Origin: Pieris napi
Taxonomy: Eukaryota; Arthropoda; Insecta; Lepidoptera; Pieridae
Reading direction: 5' to 3'
DNA: 64,000 bases
NCBI RefSeq assembly: GCF_905475465.1
Contig: NC_062235.1
Coordinates: 3,482,001-3,546,000, forward strand
Shown here piece by piece: positions 21,621-33,600 of the stretch. Below the pieces are notes generated by a model. That model was not told the origin of the DNA. It was given only the letters and a program-made list of their open reading frames with translations, and searched no databases. A program made the position numbers and the translations under genes. Position 1 is the stretch's first letter. The number at the start of each line of letters is the position of its first letter.

Positions 21621-24600
21621 CACTATCTTTGATTTTCTTATTTGGTGATTACGTCAACAGTAATTATTTACTGTTTTACACATTTTACCAACACATTGTC
21701 TTTGCTTGAAAACGAAATGCATTTCCGAGGAATCCTACAAAAATGAATACGTTTATGCATTATTATTTTGAAGAGCTTTGCTTACTTTTGCTTACAAGAG
21801 GAGGGAATTGCAGTAAATCTGCTTACGTAATGCATGAAGGGCACCATGAAAAAAAAGTAAATTTATGCACAGCCGGGAATCGAACCTACGACCTCTGAGA
21901 TAAAAGTCGCACGCTGAAGCCACTAGGCCGACTCTCGTTAAGCATAGATGCCGCCACTAATAAAGAAATAATCATTATATTAAATGACTGAAAGATATTG
22001 TTTATTTACAGATTTTAAATGGCGACAGTGAGGATCATTTAGGAATTTTAGATATTGGAAACTTTGACGTAAATGTGAAATCACTAAACAATTTATATGA
22101 GACATATGTGCTTAGTGTTGGAGAATTTGACGAAAGAATATTTTTAGGTATGTAAAAATGTTTTGCAGTTTTTTTTCTAACGAAATTTGCTTTTATTTTC
22201 AAATTTCAAAACCGTAGTAGATTATTATTCGTCGTGTCTTGATTAATATTACACGTTAACGACACGCAAATTTTCGCATCGTACAATTGATCTAAGTACT
22301 ATTTATTAGCTAGTTTCAATAATACACCCAGAGTATATAAACTGTCTTCATATAAAAATACTGGCCATAATATCACAAAAAAGTAAAACGACAGAAATTG
22401 TCAGTTAAAAACAAAATGTCAGATATTTCGGACTGGTTGAGTTCTATATTTTCATATGTTCTACAAAATACACTCAATGTTATTGATGAATGGAATGGTG
22501 AAGGTATATACTATATAATAAATTTTAGTTCTATATATTATATATAGTATATTAGAGTTCTTGAGCCTAACAATTCAATTTTTGTTTTTTGCTGTCAAAT
22601 GTATGTCCGGGGTAATACGCGTTGCGTAAATTGTATGGCAGTGTTTTACAAATTGTGAATCACGTACGAAATGTTTTCATAATTTGGTTAAATCGCTATT
22701 ATGAATGTGTATTTTACTTAAATTAGTATGTTCCTAGAAATCGGCTATCCTAAAAAGTATAGACACGAAAAATTGTTTTTCATTTCGTAGTAAAGACATT
22801 TATTGTTAATATTCTATTTACTATTATTATGGCTCTTAGGTCATTCTAATATATCAAATCGCAATCTCGTCTTGATTATCACGTGTCTAGCTTCATATAG
22901 AAAAAATGGTTTGACAGCTCATAAAATTACATCTACGTTCGATATAATATCTAAAAGCCCGTATGGCTTTAATTTACAATGAGACGTTATCGATGGTTGA
23001 CTATAGATTAGATGTGACGATACTTAGCGCTAAGCATATTTGACAAATTGTCAGAAGCGCTTGGACTCGCTTTGATTTTCTTATTTGGTGATTACGTCAA
23101 CAGTTATCGTTTACTTTTTTACACATATTACACACACATTGTCTATGGTTGTAAACGAAATGCATTTTCGAGAATTCCTACAAAAAAAATAATATGTTTA
23201 CCTATGTACTTTTACTTTTTATTTTTGAGATCTTTGCTTACTTTTGTTGACAAGAGGAGGGGGGGGGGGGGGGGGGGGGGATAAATTGCAGTAATACGTA
23301 ATACTTGAACGGCCCCTTATAAGATATTTTCTATTGCAGGTGACCACGCTCAAGAACACATCGGTACTATCAAGAAAGTGTCCGATACTGAAATATCACA
23401 AGTTATAGCCAATTTTGGACCGGTAAGTTTGCGAAATGTCACATAAATAAGTTAATGAATAAATATTAAGTATATTATGGTCAAATAACGAAGTTTTTCA
23501 TGCATGACTATTTGGAACCAATTCTTTTTGACCAAGGCTGACAAGACACTCTTATTTATACTGTTACTTATTGATATACTAGCTGGCCTGGCGAACATCG
23601 TACCGCCTAACAGTCTATTCTTTATTTTTTTTAAATACTTATTCTGCTATTCGGGACACTGGTCTAGCTAGTAAGATAAAAAAAAGTTGATAAGACAACA
23701 AATACATTATGTCAAAAAATAAAAATTTACCTTCCCGGAACCCCTCCACTAACATTTGAACTTTATGTTATGGTATTAAAGTTCAAATTGACTTTTAAGT
23801 ATTATTACGAATATTTTGTATAGGATTATAGAAAAGTGTTGTTTTTAGACTTAAGAACCATCATCGTACTTCAAGGAATATTATAAAAAAAAAATCAGAC
23901 AAATCGGTCTAGCCGTTTTCATGTTATGTCGTGACAACGGAAAACGGGTTTCATTTTTATATATTGATTAATAAAAAATAATAATAATAAAATTTCCATG
24001 ACATTAAAGAGTTCTAGGAAAAAGGGAATTAAAAGGAATTTGTACTAACACCAGAGCCGTTTCGCTACATTAAAAATCTGTCATATTTACTTTTTATACT
24101 TGCACCATACTTGCGGTGCCTTAATTTTTCATTTCTTATCTAGAGTAACAAAGGCTGCCCGGACACGCCTCTAACGGGGCGGAGGTACCTCGGACGAAGA
24201 GCTGAAGAGCTTACCCCAGTGTCGGAAGCAAACAACAGTTTAGCCCGACTGGCGTCTTTCCTCAGGCAATCGAAGCCGCAACCCTCCGCTTGTCTTATGA
24301 AACTATTTGCGTGAGTACTAAATTTTCTTTAAAGTTTTTATTTAATATTTTAAAATTCTAATTTAGGAGCATTGATATACAAAAAACCCAAGATGCACAC
24401 TCAACGTCTAGAAAACGTCCTCAAAAAATGAGCGCAACATTCTAAATTGTGCGCTCATGTCAAATAGTCTCGCGTCTAATAAGTGGAGTCGATGTTACTT
24501 ATTTGTGTTTTTTTTTATAAATAAATTTATGTACTTTTGAACTTTTTTGTGTATAGTTTTTGACAAATATATTATTTACTAACAAATTATTTTTTAATTT

Positions 24601-27600
24601 AAAGAAAAACTTTTTAACCGGATTAAAGTTATGTATTATTATAAATTCACAACTATTTAAAATCCAACACCTTTTGTCTTCAGTCACCGTGACCACGCAC
24701 GCTGTAAAGCACCCGAAAAGTCGGATAAATTTAAAATTATGTTAAATAGTTGTAAATAAAAAAGTCATGTTCGACTCCACTCAATACCTTGTCCTACCGA
24801 CCACGGTCGGTCGTAAAATGTTATTGCTTTAAGTACGTATACACTGCGTTGTAATAACAACTTTAAGCAATTCGCGTAAAGTTGATTTTGCAATAATATA
24901 TGCTTGTAACATATACTGTTATAGACATACTGTTATAGAAAGGGACAGAAATAGTGTTTCGGGACACTTTCGAGCGTTACTTTTATTCGAGACTGTGCAT
25001 CTTGGGTTTTTTGTATATCAATGTTTAGGAGAGTATTTGATTTAAACAAGAAAGGTTTTCAAGACCGTATAAATATTACTTTGTGATTTAAAAACTTCGT
25101 TCACCTTTTAATAATTAACCTTGGTAGTTATTATAAATGTTCCCTACAGAAATGCGTATGCGCATTATATACACGTATAAGGTACGAGCATATTCATATT
25201 TATCAAAAACTAGTGAACTAATTGATAAAACTCCTGAGTATATAATCTTTAAATGTTGAGAAATACGGCTTTTTACTCTCTTCACTACCACAGGGTCAAT
25301 TTCTTGAGCATTGTTAAAAATTATAATAAATAATATAGTTTTATTATAAAACGTAGACTAAAGTTTGTACGATATTTGTTACCATGGTTACCATAGCCAT
25401 ATTACTTCTTACGGCACCTTCCTTGCACACTTTCTGATAGCACCTTAATAACTAACGATTCGTAACGTTTTTATATGAAGAAGAGTTTAAGTGTATGATT
25501 CAGAAACGAGACAGCGCTAAATCTGATTCCCGGACCCCAAGCGAGACTCCTTCTTAAGTCAAAGTTGACATACGGATGTCTATCTATCTCACCATAAGAT
25601 AAAAAAAAAATATGTTTATTATCGAACATAAGATACAGGTATCACTTATTCCACGTTAGTAAATTATTAATCCCTACTCATCGCCAAAGAAGACGGAGGG
25701 TGTAGGCCGAGAGAAAAAGCCGGCGTAAAAAACTCTCGGTACTCTTTTAAAATAGCAATACTATACGTTCAACAGCGAATGCGGCGTAAGCGACGAAACA
25801 ATAACGAAGAAAGTGATAGAACCCTGCAACACTTGGATGGAACAATTTGCTGAAAGCCTTTTAGAGAACCAATGTAGTTCAGAAACCATAGCCTACAGAT
25901 GCAATATGGTCACGTGTTTATATTACAAGGTCTTCGAACATATATTACGCGACGAGCATCGAAAGAAGCCACAGGTTTCTTTGCAGGTTAGTAACAAAAT
26001 TTATTTCCAGAGCCTTCGAAATAGATAAACAAATCTATTTCGTGCTCCTACAGCTACATCTTTAATAAAAAAAACAAAGTAAAATATAGCCAAAGATATA
26101 GCCAAGAATACTATATACAAAAATTTATGTTAATATAAAGAGCGTATGGGCATCCAACAATAAGTCACAAAGTGCACTGGCGCACGCACTACTTCCAGGT
26201 TCCCTACGTGCACGCACGCATACGCGAAACAAGCAAGACCAGTTTTTGTTGTTGCGTGTGGGTGTCGATAATGTTACAATAAAAATATATTCGAAATCAT
26301 TTTTTTCATTTCCAATATATTTTTAGACAGTTTACTTTTAGATAATATATATATATATGCTACACCACAGAGACATACTTACGCGATAACAATGTACAGA
26401 AAATAAATATCGAGTCGTTGGTAATTAAGAAAAAATCTAGCTTATGCACTACGAGCTATACTCACACAGAAACATGTTAAGCGTTTTAAAGCGCACAAAC
26501 AATTACCTCAGTTTGACAGCTGCGTCTGTATGTACCGCCATTTTGTCGTAGAAATGATCGCGAATTTTTGTGAGGTTTTGCGGTATTAAAAATCACGTCG
26601 CCCTTAGTAGAAATGTTCAGGAGTTCAGGAGTCATACTTACCGCTAAGTGACGTCATGAGTCAAATTTGTATAATTATATTTTTTCAGGTTCTATTATCA
26701 CAAGAGACATATCAGTTGACAGTTTACGCGTGTTGTACTGAGGTGGTGCTACACTCGTATGGGGTCCATTCGCTAAGGTTCCCACGGGTCTTGCAAATAT
26801 ACAACCTTAGCGCTTTCCACTTCTACAAGATTATTGAGCTGGTTGTTAAGGCTGTGGTGGAGAAGCTAAGTAGAGATGTCATCAAACATTTAAATGCTGT
26901 AAGTATTTTACATTTCATTGGAACAATAAGAAACAGTGGCGCTACAACCCACAGATTCCTGTATATGTTTCGTGATATTTATATTTATTAACTAGCTGAC
27001 CCGGCAAACGTTGTTTTGCCATGTATATTATTTCTAGAAAATATTTGTTTAGTTTAATAAAAATAAGTATTTACAATAATAAAAAATATGGGTTGGTGGT
27101 AGAGGGGTGAAAATTAGGGGTTGTATGTATTTTTGTATAAATAAATAAAAACAAAAAAAAAGGTCTAAAAAGTAAAAAATAAATTTTTGGGGTGGACATC
27201 CCTTATCACTTAGGGGTTTGAAAGATAGTAACCGATCCTCAGACTTACTGAATATGCATAAAAAAAATTATAAGAATCGGTCGAGCTGTTTCGGAGGAGT
27301 ATGGGAACAAACATTGTGACACGAGAATTTTATGTTAGAGAGAATTATTGTTTTCTAACTACCCTTTAGCATTTTCCCTAAACAGAAGTAAGACAATTAT
27401 TTATTTATAATACATAGTATATAACTGTCTTGTTTATGTACTAAGTTTTTGTGAGAAATGAATAAAGATCATTATTATAAATTTTTCCTAAAGAGTTTTT
27501 TTGTTAATCTAACTCTTCAAATGTGTTTAGGTCGAAGAGCAAGTCCTGGAGTCACTAGTCTGGACCGCAGATAGTCCGTTGTGGGACCAGCTGGATAATA

Positions 27601-30600
27601 CATCTGTTCCGCCCTCCGCTAAGGTCACGATACCTGAGTCACCGTTAAGGAGAGGTAAGAGAAAGACGGACCCACTTCGTCAGTATTTTTCGTCTACCAT
27701 AGTTTTTGTCTCTTTCTGACAAATGTGTTTATGCTGTGGTGAAAAGAGACTTCAAATGGGGAAATTTGATTTTTGTTTTGGTTTTGAAATTGTGTAAAGT
27801 CTACATTGTTATCTGTAATATTTTTCTTACTAGGGTTGCCTGGAAATGATCGCTTGTTAGCGATAAGACTATCCGTTGCTTTTTCATTTATTTTATCTAA
27901 ATGTAGAGCCAAATATGTAACGCAACAAAAGATTATAAAAAATATCTAAAAGCTATCTAATATCTATCTTTAAAAAAAAATTGTAGAGAAGAAATACTAG
28001 TACGGTCACTCAGTATACAATATTATATAGTAAACTTTTAATTATTAAAAAAACATAATATTTTGACTTTATACATATTATAATGTTTTTTGAAGTTATA
28101 CTTCTTTAGGCGCGTTATGAAAAATTGATGAGAGTGAAATTTTACGATTGCGCGCGCACCGTGACACAAAGTTGTCAGTGTGATTATAGCGTGCGCGAGC
28201 GAGATGGGAATAAGACAATCTACAAGTAAAAAGAAATAGAATATGCGTGAAGTTAGCAAAGAATTTTGAATGACCATAATGACATTTACCTTTTAAACAA
28301 ATAAAGGAGTTTTAATTATTTTTTCAAAGAAATTTAGCCATGCTTTTTCACAAAGACCTATTGTTACTTAGTTAAAAGGTTATGAAACATACCAAGTTAT
28401 TAAATTAATTAATAATATAATAAATAATAATAATAATTGTTATTAATATTAATTAATAATTGAATAATATACTAAATATTAAATATTATTAAATTGTTTA
28501 CGTTAAATATTAATTATTAATTAATTATATTTAAAAAAATAAAGAAGGCCAAAGAAGTATAACTTCTTACGCGCGTACATAAGTACACGCACCCTTTTTT
28601 TTACATTTAAGCCGGTTCGATTCCCAGACGAGGCAAGTAATTTTTAGATAATCTTTGAATGCAGAATTACTAACTTTTAAAAATAACATAGTCTTCTTTT
28701 AGTAAAATACCCTATCTTACGATATTGAAGGTACTTTCCCTTCATGTCCTATATCTTTGGGACGCCCTGTATACTAATGGGGCTACAACCATTTAGTTCT
28801 GGGCCTCAGGTTTCTCTATCTGTTCCGTGATCATTTTTATAATCAAGTAGGTGATCAACCGGACACACCTTCATTAAAACTATTATTTAAATGATTTGTC
28901 AATTGTTTAAAAATTTTTTTTTTAGGTATCCATTCACCAATGTCGACGGTTGACCGATACCCTCCGTTGATGGCGGACCAGGCGAAGAAGCAATTGTTCA
29001 AAGATAATGTTAAGCCAGGCCAATCGTTATTAGGTATTTAAACACATTCTCTATATAGTATGTAGTGTTATTAGTATAATATTATACTGGATTTAAACGT
29101 GGTTAGAAAATCAAATATGTAATATGTACTATATAATATATGTATGTATTATATAGTTGTTAACTTTTTTTTCAGTACAAACAAATACAAAGAATGAATC
29201 TAGTCCAACATCCTCAAATGGTGAAATCACTCCAAAGACCCCAAACACTACGCCTAAGAAGAATAATAATTCGCTCATGTTGTTCTTTAGAAAGGTAAAA
29301 TATTACTTTTTAGCAAACATTGCAACAAACTATGTAGCGTTAATAAACGTATGAAACGTTAAACTCTCTTAAAACGTATAAAATAAGTATTACTTGGTAG
29401 TTTTCAGAAAAAAATTTTCAATACAGTATTCAGAATTTATCGTTCAACTTAGTTTTTAATATAATCTTCAGGAAAAAAAATTAAATACATTTTACATAAG
29501 GTTTCTTTCAATTTAGAGTTTAATATATTTTCAGGAAAAAATTAAATACATTTTTCAGAAATTTTCTTTCAGTTTAGTTTTCAATACAATTTTTAAAAGA
29601 AAAATATCAATATAGTATTCAGAATTTTTCTTTCAGTTTAGTTTTTAATACATTTTTCAGAAATTTTCTTTCAGTTTAGTTTTCAATACAATTTTAAGAC
29701 AAAAAAATCTGATTTTTTTTTCAATTTCAGTTCTATAGCCTAGCTGTGGTTCGTATGAACGACCTTTGCATGCGGCTTCGTCTCACCGATGACGAGTTGA
29801 AAAGAAAGATTTGGACCTGTTTGGAGTACTCTATCATGCATCAGACGCAGCTGATGATGGACAGGCATCTAGATCAGATCTTGATGTGCGCTGTTTATGT
29901 TATTTGTAAGGTGAGTTATAGTTAACATGGTAAGGTTTGGTTTTAATTTAACTAAAACGGCTTTATAATAAAAACATTGTAATTATTTCTTTAATTTCTA
30001 AGAACACAAAGTTCCTTAGCAATGGAATTGGTATCGGAGAACAAGATTCCTTATATTACATGTTCACTTCATTTTAATATTTTAGATTGTGATTGTGCCG
30101 AAATGAAAACCCTTTTTTTACAAAAAAAAATTAGTACTTATAAACTTTGAAAAAGAGGCATATTAAAAAGAATACAAATATATACATATAAATGTTTTTG
30201 TTACTAAAAATCTATTATTAAAGCTAATAAAACGTTATAGGAAACATAAATAGTGTTTATTTAAAATCCACTAGGATCTTTAAAGAACTATCTTATTGAG
30301 ACAACACTTATTTATTTAATAAATGACCAAGCTACTACGTATTTGAGTGTTGTATGTTGACGGAGAGTATATTGCCAGTTCTCGTCGTTTCTACGCCATA
30401 GATTTGAATACTGGTAGTTAATATAATTTTTTTTGACGTTCTAAGTGTACATTAAGTTACATATATGAATCAATTCTATTTTGTTTTGGATTAACTTACA
30501 AAATAACACTGCCCACCACGATAAACGCTTATAATTCTTGGTTGCAATTAGACCCAACGTAATCCAAATACGCTGTACCGATTTACGTTTATAGAAATCT

Positions 30601-33600
30601 TGAAAAATCTATAGAAAATAGCTTCATGTCTATCTAGAACGTTCTTATTTCCATTTACGGCTTTTCAGTATAAATTAATAAATATTTTTTTCAATGGGAG
30701 CGTTCAAGTATTACGTAACGTATTTTCCTTTTGTAAAACGTTACGATGCGGGGCGGGGGTTAAATTATGCGTTATTGTTAATATTTTTGTCGACTTACAC
30801 CACATAATAGTAACTAAAGAGTCACTCGGTGGTCACGAAACGTTTTACTATACTTGGGTACAGTACTGTACTTGAGTACTGAAAAACGTTATGACGAGTT
30901 ACATGGGGGGGGGTCAATAATCTCCAAAAATTGCGTTACATAATACTTGAACGCTCCCTATAATATTCTAAAATCTATATTATCTATATTTCCAGGTATC
31001 GAATAGCCCTAGCAATCAAGTAGAGCGAACGTTCACAGATATAATGAGATGTTACAGAGCGAGGCCCCTCGCTGATAATCACGTCTATAGATCGGTGCTC
31101 ATTAGCACCAAGGAAGGTAAAGCCCAATTCTCTTAATACGCGCGATGTAATATAATAGTGACGCAAAGAAAAAATTAAAGCAGGAAAATGAAATGAATCA
31201 TGTTTTTCGAAAAACAAATGCACGCAAAATTTCATGAGAAACGGTGAAGCCGTTTCGGAGGAGTTTAACTACAAACATTAAATTTTTAGGTTCACCAGAG
31301 AGAGGAGACCTAATCAACTTCTACAATAGAGTTTATGTCCAATGTATGCAGAACTTTGCGCTGCGGTTCACTGGAAGAAATCGAGATGTGAGTTATGACT
31401 TTTAAGGATTTTTAACCTACTTCAAAAAAGGAGTATGTGTGCTAAATTTCGTAACTAATTTCTCGGAAACTAATGGCCATATTCCACCCTTTTTCTTGAC
31501 CCCGTGACTCTCAAAAGAGCTTGGCTTTATCAATATACCTACTTAGGATTCTTACTTTATGAACTGACTGAATGGTCTACGGGCTCCTAGTATGTATGGA
31601 TGAGTTCACAAGAACGTTAGAATAATTATGTGGAAATAATAATCAAGGTAATTCAAGTGTATTCTAACTTAGAGAAGAGTATTGGGTTATTAGGTATTTA
31701 TTTATAAGTAATCTTACAGCTACACATTTACATATTATAAAAGAAAACACTTTGACAATATACAAAGCCATAACAGATTACATTGTTGCGCGTAGTGTCC
31801 AACAATAATAAATTTTCCTGATTCCGCCGACGTTCACGTTAATCTAAATACATACAGTGTACTTTATAACGAATTTCAATGAACCGAACATTTTTTTTTC
31901 ATAATAGAGAGTATTTATAATAATTCCTAATTTTATTGCAATCAATAGGTAAATTATTCTAAACACATATGTCTTAATATGAAAATATTTCTTCGTAATA
32001 GAAAGAAAAAAGAAAAAGACGGAATTAATGTATGGGTCTACAGTGTATTTAGCTAAATATTGTGAGTAAGTTTGATTTTTCTTTTAATTATAAAATGTGT
32101 ATAAATTACATACGTTTTTGTGTACGTATAAAATTATACAAGAAAATATGACATCACAAATTTTACACACATACACATCAATTATATTAGAACATAAGCA
32201 AGCTATCAAGGGAAAAAATTAAACATGCTATTAAATGAAAACTCATTAAGAGCTTGGTAAACAAAGTTACGTTATGTTTCAGGAGAGCAGCCTTTCGCCA
32301 TTGCCAGCAGCGCGTGGCGACGCGACCTACTCCCCCGGCGGACAACGCGTGTCTGGAGCCCCTCAGCTCTCCGTCAAGACCCTCACCGCCTCCCCGCCAC
32401 CTCCCCCGCCTCACAAACACCATCTCACTTATCGGTTTAGCCGGAGTCCCGCTAAGGTAAGTCTATTCCCACTAAGCTTAAGTGTAAAAGATGTAATACA
32501 TAGAATCAACTATAAAGTCGGAAACACACTTACGTGTCGTGGCGTGGCGTATTCGAAAATTTAGTTCGTGTTTCGTTAACAATTTCCTAGTAATTTCTTT
32601 CTTAAGTGAATAATTCAAAATTTTTTAATATTAAAAATTATGTATGTGTAAATTATGTACATAGAAACAGTAAGAATTTTAGAAAGGCTAAGGTGGGACA
32701 TGGCACAAGAAAGGTTGGGAAAGACGGAACTATTTCTTTAGAAATTTTTGAAGTGAAAACTTCTTTAGCGCCGTTGAACACTTTTTTTGGAATGGGTAAA
32801 AAATGTAAAACTCGCGTCAGGACAAGTGACTTGATCGAAAATTCGTAAGACGGATGGAGTAGACAGCTGGCGCGGCGTATTTAAATTGTCATGTTTTTGT
32901 ACGATAGCGCAATAAATAAATATTGTATTCTACCACATAAATGATAGTACTTTTATACTGCTTATTAAAGCAATTCGTGCAAAATTATTCCCTAACCATT
33001 CCAAAATATCATAAAACATATTTAAGTTTTCACTTCTGCCGGCACTCTCGGAGTGCAACCCAGCTTTTTTTTTTATTAAACTTCTTCATTGTAGATGATT
33101 TTTTTAGTATTATAATATATTTAAATTAGTCAGCTTTATTGTCGCCGCACACGGGCCACACGCCACAGCCACAAACGCCGCCACGAGAAGCTAGAAGCGG
33201 CTACAAAGGTAGCTGAAGCGCGCGACAGCCACTTGTGGTCGGTGGTCGACACTTGCGGTCGGGGGCTGCTACTTTTTTTAACCCTTGCCTGCAGTATCAT
33301 AATGGACTCGGACGAAGAAGGTTTAATTGCGCTACTTTTGATAAAAAGACGTCGTCGTAGAAGTCGAAACCGTAGTTATTGGATACACAGAAAGACATTA
33401 AATATCCCCTCACCATGACAGGTCGGTAATCGACAACCATTGAACTATACATGATGAAGCATTTGGCCTCTATGAAAATATGATGAGGCCATATTCTGGA
33501 AAATATTTGGACTTAGACAAAAAAGTTTTCAATTATAGGTTAAGCCGTGCCAGACGTTGCATTGAGTGTACCTTCGGCGTACTTGCAAACAAATGGAAAA

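Noticed and set aside
21865..21945. Possible tRNA gene
   Set aside because: Has a B box but no paired acceptor stem or valid anticodon loop; treated as a SINE head. The same applies to 34972-35060, 56790-56867 and 53440-53510.
24499..24745. Short frames on both strands in Rbf intron 8
   Set aside because: Inside a hAT-type MITE; the same frame occurs in the other copy at about 12.1 kb and is non-coding.
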